A stretch of 64,000 bases of DNA, taken from Morella rubra (Eukaryota; Streptophyta; Magnoliopsida; Fagales; Myricaceae). Location of the stretch: the NCBI GenBank assembly GCA_003952965.2, contig RXIC02000422.1, forward strand, positions 132,310-196,309. Reading direction: 5' to 3'. Below the pieces are notes generated by a model, which had not been told where the DNA came from, made no database searches, and saw only the letters and a program-made list of their open reading frames with translations. Shown one piece after another: positions 1 through 12,783 of this stretch; positions within the stretch are counted from its first letter, which is position 1, and each line of letters begins with the position of its first letter. The position numbers and the translations under genes are program-made.

Positions 1-60
1 GTAGATTTTATTATTTGAATTAAATTTCTAACACAAATTTCAACCATTCAAGTATTTACC

Positions 61-94
61 ACCACACACACACACACACACACACAACACACAC
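61..94. repeat. (AC)n microsatellite
   Basis: A run of AC dinucleotides with one interruption. The equivalent site in copy B (about 3510-3529) is shorter. Confidence 0.85.
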
Positions 95-1772
95 ATATAA
101 TAATAAAAAACATCATTTTTAATCCCTAAACTTACATCAAAATATAAAAAAGAGGTGAAAACTATCAAAATTGTAACATTTAGTCTCAAAACTATCAAAA
201 TGCATCAAAATCTTGACACAATATTGACAGTTGGGATCCTATATAACAGGGGTGAACATTGATGAATTTGATAGTTTTGGAGTTAAATGTGATAATTTTA
301 GTACGAGTTTAGTCCTCTTTTTACATTTCTGATGTTGCTGAGAAGACAAATAGTGAAGAATCCCTCCATAAATATATAATACAACGAATCCAATATTTGT
401 TTAATGCCGTAATTGATTTTACCTTGGTCTTTAGTTTTATATCTCTATTTGTTTCGATCACGTATTGGTTCATGATGAATATGACACTAAATCAAAACAT
501 ACAAGAAATGCCTCTTCAATGGGTATTGCTAAGGGTAGTTAAGTATTATTAATACTGTGGGAGAGCTGGAAAGAGTTGATCCTTATAATTAAGGGGTAGA
601 TTAGTCCATACAAAAGAATAGATAAAGGTTATATTTTGTTGATAGGTAATGAAATCAAGAGAAAAAACATCCTCCTCTAAAATTCTATATAGAATGAAAA
701 AATTATATTGGGAGACCACTATATGTAACTTTCAACTACCACATATTTTACAATTTACACCCAATACGACCAAGCTAGATACAATTCAGCCCAAGCTATC
801 AATTATTTTATACTTAGCGATACAAGTTTTAAAAATAAATAAAAAATAAAATGTGTAATAATCTTAACAGTTAAAGAACTTAACATGGAGTGCAAAGTGT
901 AAATCTATGGATAGTTTAGGGCGTAAATTGCAAGACATATGATAATAAAAATTATAAAATATAGTTTTTCTTGCTTATCTGTGGACTGGAGGAGGGGAAA
1001 AGAAGAAAAGAAAAAGTTATAATTATAGTTTGCCCCCACTTCTTATATATATATATACATACATCTGGTCAACATACATTCATATATATAAAATCACGAA
1101 ACACAAACACAAACATAAATATGCAGCATTATCTCTAGCTGCGCGATTGATTTTTTGTTTGTTTTTGCAATATTTTTTTCCGGTTTTGTCCTTCTTATGA
1201 TAGTATGTTACCGGTTAAGTCAGGTTGTAAAGAGTTCATATCGTTGTCATAAGTTTTTATAATTTTCATGGTAATTAATCTTGCTGATATGGGGAAAAAA
1301 AAGATTATATATCAGATCAAACCTGTTCCAATATCTGCAACAAGATATACGGTTGACTTAAGTATGGGAATATTATATGCGAAATCACAATTCCTAATAT
1401 GATCTAGAGGTGACCATTGCCAAAAGGGTGATAATTCCCAAGGCTAAAGTGTATTTTCTTCTAATAACATATATAAGTAAAAGAAATCGTCCTTTCTATC
1501 TACTACGAATAAATTGGATGTATCCAAAACTTTTCCGAACATTTTTTACTGGGATCATCATCTACTATTGTTTCAGCCAGCACCCACCACTGCATGTCTC
1601 AACGGTCACTGTTCTTTAGTAGTCCCGTTTATCTTACTTATGTTGTACATTTATGGAAGTTTAGTCCTTAATTTTCAAATCTTTGATATCGTGATAACCA
1701 TAATACGATATCAAATCTTTAGTCCTTAATTTTCGACATTATAATTCTAAAAATTTTTTTGCATTACGAAAG

Positions 1773-1884
<112 letters not shown>

Positions 1885-2601
1885 TCATTTCACCTTTAAA
1901 GTTCGCCACCTTGGATTTTAATCCTGGTTCCGCCACTGGGTTGGGGAGCTTCTGGGACTATGTAGATTAGGAATACAGTCTCAAGTTAGATTACCTCTAA
2001 GGATTATATGGGGACTTAATTGAGTGGTTGGTGTGTGAGTTGTCCAGTTAAATTCTCTAATTAGTGCAAGCAAGCTGATCCAAGTTAATATGAGTCCCGC
2101 GAATCTGATAGATTTTAATAATATTAATAACAATCATCCTTTCCTAGCTAAAAAAAAAGTTTCCTCTCCCGACTTCCCCCTCTTCCCGACCCAATAAGAA
2201 GCATCCATCACTCAGAACATTCCAATTTATGTGTTAACCTTATATACCTGTTGAGCTTAGAACTCCTACCATAGCGAACTAAAAACTCTGACAACATCTT
2301 GCCCGTTTCGGCATAGCTCGCACAACTCAGCCCAGTACTTCACCTTCGGGCAACTTTATAGCTGGGTCGCTGAGTACGAGGCCGGAATCTTCGGATTTGG
2401 GTCACATTAAACTCCTTTGTCGTCTTAGTCTCACCCAACTTGCCCCAGATCCACTTAGAATTGGACTTGTGTTATTGAACCGCGTCTGACGTAGCCCAGC
2501 TCGCTCGGGTTAGACCCAAACTCGTTAACCCGCATCCACCCTGTGCAGGCTCTACCCTTTGCGGATTTGGACCTAGCCTTCCCGCACACTGGATATATCT
2601 C

Positions 2602-3176
2602 TAGGGGTGTGCAAAACGCGTCCGATCCGACTGCCCGACCTGGATTCGACCCGTCTCGACCCGACCGGGTCGGGTGGAGTCGGATCCGGATTCGGAGTCG
2701 GATATAGTTTGTTTAGAAAACCAGGAATCGAGTCAGAGTCGGATAACCGGATATGAATCCGATTGTACCCGACCCGACCGATATAATAGGCTGCGTGAAA
2801 CGCGCGTTTCATCTCCCCCCATACTAAAACGCGCGTTTCATGGTTTCAGCCCCTACCGCCTTCTCTCTCTTCGAATCTTCGAGATTTCAGCCCCCCCTGA
2901 TTTCACTCTCCAAGCCCTATTTCCCTTCGAAAAAAAACCTAACCCTAAGTTGAGTTGCCGCCGCCAGTCTCCTCCCCTCAGCTGCCGCCAAGTTGTCGCC
3001 GTCTCCTTTACAGAGCTTGAATCCTTCCAAATTAGCCTCTTGCTCTTGTCACGGTCTCAGAGCTCTCTCTCTCTCTCGCTCTCTCTCGGTATTCCGAAGG
3101 CAACGATAAAGACCTTTCACGAGAAGAGAAACACTGAAAATTAATTATGGGTACACTCTACAAGATGATTTGGCAT
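2602..3176 (+). mobile_element. hAT transposon 5' end, truncated copy
   Basis: It begins with the 12-base inverted-repeat sequence TAGGGGTGTGCA, preceded by TATATCTC (2594-2601), exactly as at the complete element at 5953. The subterminal region is rich in CGGAT/ATCCG motifs and holds two copies of the palindrome GAAACGCGCGTTTC or close variants. Similarity to the complete element becomes patchy after the CT-rich stretch near 3060-3090 and ends near 3176. There is no 3' end, so this is the part of the insertion carried along by the tandem duplication, not an independent insertion. Confidence 0.85.
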
Positions 3177-3452
3177 TGTGTACTATTATAGTTGTGCAGC
3201 AGGATGACTGTTTTAGAGCAGGGTGTGGGGCTTGTGGGATATATCTGAACCCCAAGGTTTTCAGTTATCCAAGATGGGCTTCATTCGAGCGTTGTTTACG
3301 TTCACTGCTCATACACTGCAGGAACTATCCCTCCGCGGATGCTGCAGACCATTGCACCCTGAGTTGTACTAACTTTATAAGCAACAGAGTCGGTTTTGGT
3401 ATGTCGATCTCTCTTACTCTGATTTGGTAGATTTTATTTTTATTATTAGGTA
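3177..3452. other. Single-copy spacer between the duplicated blocks
   Basis: This sequence is not repeated elsewhere in the window. It contains an 86-residue ORF (3170-3430, +) that I do not recognise. It may be the remains of an exon or of the original breakpoint sequence. Confidence 0.4.
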
Positions 3453-5944
3453 AGTAGATTTTATATTTGAATTAAATTTCTAACACAAATTTCAACCATT
3501 CAAGTATTTACACACACACACACACACACTATATAATATATGAAAAACATCATTTTTAATCCCTAAACTTACATCAAAATATAAAAAAGAGGTGAAAACT
3601 ATCAAAATTGTAACATTTAGTCTCAAAACTATCAAAATGCATCAAAATCTTGACACAATATTGACAGTTGGGATCCTATATAACAGGGGTGAACATTGAT
3701 GAATTTGATAGTTTTGGAGTTAAATGTGATAATTTTAGTACGTAGTTTAGTCCTCTTTTTGACATTCTGATGTTGCTGAGAGACAAATAGTGAAGATCCT
3801 CCATAAATATATATACACGATCCATATTTGTTTAAGCCAATTGATTTTACCTTGGTCTTTAGTTTTATATCTCTATTTGTTTCGATCACGTATTGGTTCA
3901 TGATGAATATGACACTAAATCAAAACATACAAGAAATGCCTCTTCAATGGGTATTGCTAAGGGTAGTTAAGTATTATTAATACTGTGGGAGAGCTGGAAA
4001 GAGTTGATCCTTATAATTAAGGGGTAGATTAGTCCATACAAAAGAATAGATAAAGGTTATATTTTGTTGATAGGTAATGAAATCAAGAGAAAAAACATCC
4101 TCCTCTAAAATTCTATATAGAATGAAAAAATTATATTGGGAGACCACTATATGTAACTTTCAACTACCACATATTTTACAATTTACACCCAATACGACCA
4201 AGCTAGATACAATTCAGCCCAAGCTATCAATTATTTTATACTTAGCGATACAAGTTTTAAAAATAAATAAAAAATAAAATGTGTAATAATCTTAACAGTT
4301 AAAGAACTTAACATGGAGTGCAAAGTGTAAATCTATGGATAGTTTAGGGCGTAAATTGCAAGACATATGATAATAAAAATTATAAAATATAGTTTTTCTT
4401 GCTTATCTGTGGACTGGAGGAGGGGAAAAGAAGAAAAGAAAAAGTTATAATTATAGTTTGCCCCCACTTCTTATATATATATATACATACATCTGGTCAA
4501 CATACATTCATATATATAAAATCACGCAAACACAAACACAAACATAAATATGCAGCATTATCTCTAGCTGCGCGATTGATTTTTTGTTTGTTTTTGCAAT
4601 ATTTTTTTCCGGTTTTGTCCTTCTTATGATAGTATGTTACCGGTTAAGTCAGGTTGTAAAGAGTTCATATCGTTGTCATAAGTTTTTATAATTTTCATGG
4701 TAATTAATCTTGCTGATATGGGGAAAAAAAAGATTATATATCAGATCAAACCTGTTCCAATATCTGCAACAAGATATACGGTTGACTTAAGTATGGGAAT
4801 ATTATATGCGAAATCACAATTCCTAATATGATCTAGAGGTGACCATTGCCAAAAGGGTGATAATTCCCAAGGCTAAAGTGTATTTTCTTCTAATAACATA
4901 TATAAGTAAAAGAAATCGTCCTTTCTATCTACTACGAATAAATTGGATGTATCCAAAACTTTTCCGAACATTTTTTACTGGGATCATCATCTACTATTGT
5001 TTCAGCCAGCACCCACCACTGCATGTCTCAACGGTCACTGTTCTTTAGTAGTCCCGTTTATCTTACTTATGTTGTACATTTATGGAAGTTTAGTCCTTAA
5101 TTTTCAAATCTTTGATATCGTGATAACCATAATACGATATCAAATCTTTAGTCCTTAATTTTCGACATTATAATTCTAAGACAATTTTTTTGCATTACGA
5201 AAGAATTTTTTTTTTTTGTCATTTCGTCTTTAAAGTTCGCAACCCTTGGATTTTAATCCTGGTTCCGCCACTGGGTTGGGGAGCTTCTGGGACTATGTAG
5301 ATTAGGAATACAGTCTCAAGTTAGATTACCTCTAAGGATTATATGGGGACTTAATTGAGTGGTTGGTGTGTGAGTTGTCCAGTTAAATTCTCTAATTAGT
5401 GCAAGCAAGCTGATCCAAGTTAATATGAGTCCCGCGAATCTCTTTAGTTATCAAAAACAGAAAATAATAATAATAATAACAATCATCCTTTCCTAGCTAA
5501 AAAAAAAGTTTCCTCTCCCGACTTCCCCCTCTTCCCGACCCAATAAGAAGCATCCATCACTCAGAACATTCCAATTTATGTGTTAACCTTATATACAACT
5601 GTTGAGCTTAGAACTCCTACCATAGCGAACTAAAAACTCTGACAACATCTTGCCCGTTTCGGCATAGCTCGCACAACTCAGCCCAGTACTTCACCTTCGG
5701 GCAACTTTATAGCTGGGTCGCTGAGTACGAGGCCGGAATCTTCGGATTTGGGTCACATTAAACTCCTTTGTCGTCTTAGTCTCACCCAACTTGCCCCAGA
5801 TCCACTTAGAATTGGACTTGTGTTATTGAACCGCGTCTGACGTAGCCCAGCTCGCTCGGGTTAGACCCAAACTCGTTAACCCGCATCCACCCTGTGCAGG
5901 CTCTACCCTTTGCGGATTTGGACCTAGCCTTCCCGCACACTGGA

Positions 5945-5964
5945 TATATCTCTAGGGGTGTGCA
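5945..5964. repeat. hAT target-site duplication and left terminal repeat
   Basis: TATATCTC (5945-5952) is the 8-base target-site duplication. TAGGGGTGTGCA (5953-5964) is the left terminal inverted repeat. Both match the right end exactly. Confidence 0.95.
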
Positions 5965-6436
5965 AAACGCGTCCGATCCGACTGCCCGACCTGGATTCGA
6001 CCCGTCTCGACCCGACCGGGTCGGGTGGAGTCGGATCCGGATTCGGAGTCGGATATAGTTTGTTTAGAAAACCAGGAATCGAGTCAGAGTCGGATAACCG
6101 GATATGAATCCGATTGTACCCGACCCGACCCGATATAATAGGCTGCGTGAAACGCGCGTTTCATCTCCCCCATACTAAAACGCGCGTTTCATGGTTTCAG
6201 CCCCTACCCCCCTTCTCTCTCTTCGAATCTTCGAGATTTCAGCCCCCCCTCCCATGATTTCACTCTCCAAGCCCTATTTCCCTTCGAAAAAAAACCTAAC
6301 CCTAAGTTGAGTTGCCGCCGCCAGTCTCCTCCCCTCAGCTGCCGCTCGCCGTTAGTTGTCGCCAGTCTCCTTGCCCCGTACAGAGCTTGAATCCTTCACA
6401 AATTCGCAGCCTCTTGCTCTTTAGTCACGGTCTCAG

Positions 6437-6438
<2 letters not shown>

Positions 6439-6494
<56 letters not shown>

Positions 6495-6512
6495 TCTCTT
6501 CTCTCTCTCTCA
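6439..6512 (+). repeat. (CT)n microsatellite
   Basis: CT dinucleotides with a few interruptions after 6491, in the presumed 5' UTR of the hAT element. Copy A has a much shorter tract near 3060-3090. Confidence 0.9.
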
Positions 6513-7236
6513 TATGTTATTGTCCCACATGCAGAGTTTGCAAATTGACAGCGGAGTGTGGAGAAGCACCTTAGGTTTCTTCGCTGGACACTGCGAATTG
6601 GGATCTATACAGACACTCTACAAGGTGATTTGGCTTTCTCTTGCTTGTGTAAAAATGTTTTTGTTCCTTGTCATTTTAAGCACGACTGACTTGATGATCC
6701 GAACCATTTGCTCTCAGAAAAAAAAAAATGAAGTCACAGCCCTCCCTCATCCTTCGCAGCACCTCAGGTAAATTTTTGATGTTGTTTTTGTCATTATAAA
6801 ATTTATTATTGGATTATAAAATACATGTTGTTGTTCATTCTTAATTCTGATTTGAAGTTATTGTAGATATTGTGTGGTGTGTGTTGCTGTTGGAGTGTTG
6901 GTTTTGCGTTGCTGTTCATCGTTGCTCAGGTTAGTGTATATTTTGGTATTTTAGAAATTATAATGAATTTAATTATGTGGAGATTGGAGGTCAGGGCTTG
7001 CTGAATTGGTTTATTGGGTTCTGTTGTATCTTTGTTGGTGTTGGTTGCTGATTTGCTATATATATCTTGTTGTTGCTTATGAATTGGTTTATTGGGTTGC
7101 TGACTGCTGTATAATGTATTATAAATTTATATGAATTTTGATAATGTATATGAATTGGTTTCTTCCCAAGTTGTTGGACATTTTTCAGAAAATGCTTGTT
7201 GGCTTGCTGATTTGCTATATATATCTTTTCTGATTT

Positions 7237-7420
7237 TATACTATACATATATAATATATTAGAATTAGTCATTAATTTATGAAGTTAGTCATTAATTTAT
7301 GAAGTTAAATTATTTCTTTTAAGACCATTTACAAGTTGATACCAGTTTGACAGTGCCTTCATTGCCGATTGCTAGTTTAACGAAGCTTGCCCTTCATCAG
7401 GGGGTCTTAAATTATTTTAT
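7237..7420 (+). repeat. Direct repeat flanking the minisatellite, left copy
   Basis: It matches 8428-8625 with few changes. Both contain the phrase GACCATTTACAA and a GC-richer core ending in CATCAGGGGGTC. A related copy of the core lies in reverse at 38498-38600, outside this element. Confidence 0.85.
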
Positions 7421-8420
7421 CTTTGCTAGAAAATATATAGTTTATCCTTGTTGAAAATATATAGTTTGTTTAATTTTTTGATTTGCTATATATAGTTGCT
7501 GAAAATTGTGTTTATCTTTGAAAAGTTATTATCTTTGAAAAATGTGTTTATCCTTGCTGAAAATATATAGTTTATCCTTGTTGAAAATATATAGTTGCTT
7601 TTATTTTTTGATTTGCTATATATAGTTGCTGAAAATTGTGTTTATATATGAAAAATGTGTTTATCCTTGCTGAAAATATATAGTTTATCCTTGCTGGAAA
7701 ATATATAGTTGTTTATTTTTTGATTTGCTATATATAGTTGCTGAAAAATGTGTTTATCTTTGCTGAGAAATTTGCTATATATAGTTGCTGAAAGTTGTTT
7801 ATTTGCTATCTGAAAGTTGTGTTTATCTTTGCTGAAAAATGTGTTTATCTTTGCTGGAATATATATAATTTATCTTTGCTGAAAATATATAGTTTGTAAA
7901 TTTTTTGATTTGCTATATATAGTTGCTGAAAATTGTGTTTATCTTTGATGAAAAATGTGTTTATCCTTGCTGAAAATATATAGTTTATCCTTGCTAAAAA
8001 TTTGTAGTTTGTTTAATTTTTTGATTTGCTATATATAGTTGCTGAAAATTGTGTTTATCTTTGATGAAAAATGTGTTTATCCTTGCTGAAAATATATAGT
8101 TTATCCTTGCTGAAAATTTATAGTTTGTTTAATTTTTTGATTTGCTATATATAGTTGCTGAAAGTTGTGTTTATCTTTGCCGAAAAATGTGTTTATCTTT
8201 GCTGGAATATATATAATTTATCTTTGCTGAAAATATATAGTTTGGTAAATTTTTTGATTTGCTATATATAGTTGCTGAAAATTGTGTTTATCTTTGATGA
8301 AAAATGTGTTTATCCTTGTTGAAAATATATAGTTTATCCTTGCTTTATTTGCTTTTGATTTGCTATATATAGTTGCTGAAAAATGTGTTTATCTTTGCTA
8401 TATATAGTTGATGTTATATA
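7410..8420 (+). repeat. Minisatellite, about 117-base unit
   Basis: The phrase TTTGATTTGCTATATATAG recurs at about 7479, 7606, 7720, 7904, 8022, 8137, 8258 and again near 8352 and 8646. Spacing in the regular part is 115-121 bases. Units consist of variants of TTGCTGAAAAT and ATATATAGTT. The array lies between the presumed 5' UTR and the transposase start, probably in an intron, because TTTAACAG precedes the ATG at 8784. Confidence 0.9.
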
Positions 8421-8427
8421 TTTTTTC

Positions 8428-8625
8428 TGATTTTATACTATACATATATATTATATTAGAATTAGTCATTAGTTTATGAAGTTAGTCATTAATTTATGAA
8501 GTTAAATTTTTTCTTTTAAGACCATTTACAAATTGATACCAGTTTGACAGTGCTTTCATTGCCGATTGCTGGTTTAACGAAGCTTGCCCTTCATCAGGGG
8601 GTCTTTAAATTATTTTATCCTTGCT
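8428..8625 (+). repeat. Direct repeat flanking the minisatellite, right copy
   Basis: Counterpart of 7237-7420. The array and its two flanks probably arose by unequal exchange within the element. Confidence 0.85.
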
Positions 8626-8783
8626 GAAATATATAGTTGCTTTATTTTTTGATTTGCTATATATAGTTGCTGAAAATTGTGTTTATCTTTGATGAAAAAT
8701 GTGTTTATCTTTGCTGATTTGGTTGTTGATTAATGATTTGGTTGTTTATCACATTTGCTGAATTGGGTTGTATAATTTAACAG

Positions 8784-10709
8784 ATGGAACAAATTAACTT
8801 TGATGATTTGGGTACACCTACTAATGGTAGTGGTACTCCTGAAATTGGTGGTAGTGGTACTAGTACCCCTACTTCGGGTGCTGGATCTTTCCCAAATCCA
8901 AGTTACAAGGCACTTCATCTTTGCTCAATCATCTAGATAGTTGTTCTAAGTATCTTTATATCAAGGGAAAGACGGACAAGAGGCAATCTCATTTAAGCTT
9001 TGAGTCTAAGAATAGTGGGGAGAGTAAAGATATTACATTGGCCAAGTATAGTGAGAAAAAGATTAGGGCAGCCCTTGCTAAGATGGTTGTGGTAGATGAA
9101 TTGCCCTTCTTGATTGTAGAAGGTCTTGGGTTTAAGGAATTTGTGAAGGCTCTTGAGCCTAGGTTTCCTATGTTTTCTCGATATACAGTGATGAGGGATG
9201 TTATGAAGCTCTTCTTAAGGGAGAAAGAGGAGTTGAAGGCTATGTTTTTGACTTCAGGGCAGAGGGTTTGTTTAACTACTGATACGTGGACTTCGATCCA
9301 AAATATCAACTACATGTGTGTTACTGGACATTTCATTGATAGTAGTTGGAAGATGCACAAAAGAATCCTAGCATTTCGTAAGATTCAAGATCACAAAGGG
9401 GCAACGATTGGGAGGGAATTAGAAGAGTGTATGCTTGAATGGGAAATCTCCAAATTTCTTACTATCACTGTTGACAATGCCACTGCTAATGATAGTGCCA
9501 TTGATTGGTTGAATAAAAGAACCTTCACTAGTGATCAAACTATTTGTGGCCATGATTTCATTCATATGAGGTGTAGTGCACACATATTGAATCTAATTGT
9601 CAATGAGGGGTTGAAGAACTTGATGAGTCTATCATTAAGGTTCGGAACTTGTGAAAGTATGTGAAGTCTTCTCCTGCTAGGTTAGCAAAATTTAAATCTT
9701 GTGTGGAGAAGAAGAGAATCCATTGTGGTTTATCTTTGTGCCTTGATGTTCAAACTAGATGGAACTCCACTTACCTCATGTTGAATGTTGCTGAAAAATA
9801 CCAAGAGGGCCTTTGAGCTGTTGCAGGAGGATGATGGGCATATATATAATTATTTGAATGAGAATGGGCTAGGTAGGAGAGGATTGGGTGCTCCTGATGA
9901 TGATGATTGGGAAAAAGTGAGAACTTTTGTGAGATTTTTGCAAATTTTTTATGATGTTACGATGTGCCTCTCTGGTTCAATGTATGCCACTTCTAATTTG
10001 CATTTTCAAGAAGTCTCTTACATTCATACTCACTTGATGACATATTGTGATAGTCATGATGATTTGTTGAGTGCCATGGCTTTTAGAATAAAGTTGAAGT
10101 ATGCAAAATATTGGGGGATGTTGAAAAGATTAATAGGCTTTTGTTTGTGGCTGCTATCCTTGATCCACGTTACAAGATTGTTACCCTAGAAATTTGGTTC
10201 AAGAAGGTTATGGGTGTTGAGGAAGGGAAAAATTTATTGAGATGTTGAAAGTGGATGTTGAGTGGTTGTATAGGCACTACAATGATGGGTTATCTTCAGT
10301 TGACTCTAGGATGGGCAGTGAAACTAGTTATGACTATGAGTATGACTCTCAAAGCAGTGGCAGCACAATGGGGAGGGGAGGGGGGAGTTCGAATCCGTTG
10401 TGTATCTTACAAGAAATTCCATCAATCTCGGGCATTTAGGAATTTGTTAGATTGCAAGAGTGAGTTGGAACGTTATTATTGGAGGATGTGGAGTCCCCTA
10501 GTTCAGTGTTTGACATTTTAACGTGGTGGAAGGTCAACTCCACCAAATTTCCATTTATTGCTCGAATTGCACGAGATGTGCTAGCTATTCCCATCACTAC
10601 TGTTGCTTCTGAGTCCACATTCAGCATTGGAGGGCGCGTTCTAGATCCCTATCGGAGCTCATTGGCTCCAAAAACAGTTGAAGCTCTCATATGTGCTCAA
10701 AATGGCTAA
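8784..10709 (+). pseudogene. hAT transposase (BED-finger / RNase H-like / C-terminal dimerisation), broken
   Basis: The likely start is the ATG at 8784, just after a splice-acceptor-like TTTAACAG. The first about 30 codons are rich in Gly, Ser and Thr. The BED zinc finger is incomplete: only its second half is visible (GTSSLLNHLDSC, about 8909-8944) and the Cys-Cys half is missing, with a frame change. The 8921-9664 frame covers the DDE/RNase H-like core (LTTDTWTS, about 9274; VDNATANDS, about 9471). After a stop near 9651 the frame resumes through QTRWNSTYLM (about 9750) and 9785-10189. The C-terminal dimerisation domain is 10479-10709, with [20 protein letters not shown], and a shift just before the usual end. 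At least three frame breaks make it non-functional. Closest to plant RICESLEEPER/DAYSLEEPER-type transposases as a family judgement. Confidence 0.9.
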
Positions 10710-11159
10710 GGTTAACACCCATTAGCCCTGCTCAACGTGTCTTAGAAGTGGTTGAGGACTTTGAGAGCTTTAGACTGGACTCAGTAATAATGTTCTCTAA
10801 AATTCAATCAATTTATTGCTTTGTTTCTTCTTTTTGTGTATTTAATGTTGTTTTTTTTTTTTTTATATATAGAATTGGAAGCTGATCCTTTGCGAATCTT
10901 ATTGGATGAATCTTGAATGAGTTGGATTTTGGACATTATCACATTGTGTGGTACTAACATCATGTGAGTAATATCTTACTTCTAATATTGTATTTATTTG
11001 TTTCTCTTTCTATCTTACTTCTACTCTCTATAGGTTCTAACAGTAATTCGTTGTCTACAGGATGGAAACTGGAAAGCACTGATTGTTTTTAGTAGTAGGA
11101 AACTTGGAATGACATTTTGTTTAATGTAACTTACTGTTGGCATTTTGGTTCATTTGTTA

Positions 11160-11460
11160 TTGACTTAGTGTTTATTTTTGTTTATATTTTGTTAATTAGA
11201 ATTTAGGAGTGTAATGTTTATATTTTGTTATGTCTGTTAATTAGAATTTAGGAGTGTAGAAGTGTTTATATTTTTTTTTTTTGTTAATTAGAATTTAGAA
11301 GTGTGGAAGTGTTTATATTTTGTTATGTCTGTTAATTAGAATTTAGGAGTGTGGAAGTGTTTATATTTGTTTATTTTGTTATTAGAATTTAGGAGTGTAG
11401 AAGTTTTATTTTTGTTTATATTTTGTTATTTCTATTAATTAGAATTTGTAAGTGTGTAAG
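11160..11460 (+). repeat. Short tandem repeats in the hAT 3' region
   Basis: Five or six imperfect units combine GTTAATTAGAATTTAGGAGT with GTTTATATTTTGTT. They lie downstream of the transposase, probably in 3' untranslated sequence. Confidence 0.8.
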
Positions 11461-11864
11461 ACTTGAATGTTTGTTTTTGTTGGATTTGCATGTGATCAAA
11501 CATTCAAGTCCAAAGTTCTATTACGTGTGAATTAGAACTTATTTTTGAATGTTTGTTTTTGTAGGGTCTGTTGTGAAAATAATTCTTATAGAACAATTTT
11601 TGCAAAGAAAACATTATGTTTACTAAATCACTGCAAATTTATATATTTGTCATTTTTATCGGATATTACATATTAGATATCAAATGGGTCTAACCGTCCA
11701 AGCAAAATTACAAAGCCAATAATAGCTTAAAAAAAAACAGATTCTTTTATGCTAAAATCAGCTTGGCCCAAAGGCCAAATCTAATATCTGTAAAAAGAAA
11801 CTAAAAAAGCCTATTAAACAGTTAAATTTGGCCCATATTCGTGCAGCCCAAGTCAGGCCCAAAA

Positions 11865-12014
11865 ACCGAACCGATCTGAATCCGAATCCGATATCCGAAA
11901 TATCCGACTCAGCCGGATATCAAGGATCCAGATTCGGATTCGGATTCGAAATCCGGTTTCCGAAATTTTCGGATTCGGATTCGGATATGTGCTATCCGAA
12001 TCCGAAAATTTCGG
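11865..12014 (+). promoter_or_regulatory. hAT 3' subterminal motif cluster
   Basis: Many direct and inverted copies of ATCCG/CGGAT lie within 150 bases of the right end, mirrored by those within about 200 bases of the left end (5970-6150). Such clusters are commonly transposase-binding sites in hAT elements; binding here is inferred. Confidence 0.6.
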
Positions 12015-12034
12015 TGCACACCCCTATATATCTC
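12015..12034. repeat. hAT right terminal repeat and target-site duplication
   Basis: TGCACACCCCTA (12015-12026) followed by TATATCTC (12027-12034). Perfect match to the left end. Confidence 0.95.
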
Positions 12035-12783
12035 TCTCGTCTGTAGGCACTTTCTGTTTAATTACTTTAAAAGAAGTTTAGCGAGAGAATAAATATTAGG
12101 ACAGGTGATCTAAAAGGGATAAAAAAAAAAGGGCATGGTGCAAAGAATAAATCTACCCCATGAGAACAACACAAATGCTAGGAAATAGAAAATCTGTTGG
12201 TCCAACATCTAGAAAATATGGCCAACAAAAGTCTTAACTTATATGAGTTAATTATTACAAAGAAGTCATAAATATGATTTCTGTCTAGCTAATAAAGAAT
12301 ATCCACTATTATTAGTTATATACAGCATTGAAAAGAATTTTTCTTTCCATAAACTATCAATTTTAAAACTATCAACGTGGATTGATAATAGGATTATTAG
12401 CTTTATTCTTTTATAGTCAGAATGACTGAGAAGGAATATAGAAGAGTAACAAGCTGGTTTATGACTGGAAAGGAATATAGAAGAGTAATACATGAGGTTC
12501 ATGCAATGTTTTTTTTTTCTTTTTTTAGATAACGAGGAAAATTTGGTACAGTGAGCTTACTTTAAAGTATAGTCCTTTAACATACATATAAACTCTGAAT
12601 TAGTCCTCTAATGTATAGATAAACCCCGGATCAGAGCTTAGTGCCAGAACTCACCATCCACAACATGGGCCAAGTTGCTAGTCTCCTAGATTGCCTCGAT
12701 GCAAAAATGTTAAAGAGAAAAAGGAGAATGAGCTCAACCAACCTATTTTCAAAATATTAAGTAGATATGCAAACCCCTCCGGT
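12035..12783. other. AT-rich intergenic stretch
   Basis: I see no gene, repeat or RNA that I can support here. The short ORFs are of the kind expected by chance. Confidence 0.5.

Larger units (their letters stand above)
3453..6640. repeat. Tandem duplication, copy B
   Basis: Direct copy of 1-3176. It includes the flank into which the hAT element inserted and that element's 5' end. Its poly(T) is short (5206-5217) and its CT microsatellite is long (6439-6512), the reverse of copy A. Confidence 0.9.
5953..12026 (+). mobile_element. Complete hAT (Ac-like) DNA transposon, 6.07 kb, inactive transposase
   Basis: The ends are perfect 12-base inverted repeats (TAGGGGTGTGCA / TGCACACCCCTA) flanked by the 8-base duplication TATATCTC, the length typical of hAT insertions. 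Subterminal regions on both sides are dense in CGGAT/ATCCG motifs, which in hAT elements are commonly transposase-binding sites. Inside, in order, are a CT-rich presumed 5' UTR, a probable 5' UTR intron filled with a 117-base minisatellite (about 7410-8420), a broken transposase gene (8784-10709), short tandem repeats (11160-11460) and the 3' subterminal region. The perfect ends suggest a fairly recent insertion. The broken transposase means it could move only with a transposase supplied from elsewhere. Confidence 0.95.

Noticed and set aside
2573..3144. Overlapping ORFs of 79 and 156 residues with Ser/Asp/Pro repeats
   Set aside because: They translate the hAT subterminal CGGAT repeats and pyrimidine-rich 5' region; no domain, and frame differences exist between the two copies.
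7320..7405. A snoRNA- or SINE-like interpretation of the hAT-internal repeat core
   Set aside because: A C-box-like TGATGA appears on one strand in two copies but no D box, and it is lost at 38498. No A/B boxes of a tRNA-derived SINE are visible.
7410..8420. CRISPR-like spacing of repeats
   Set aside because: Units are contiguous variants of one AT-rich minisatellite without distinct spacers, inside a plant transposon.
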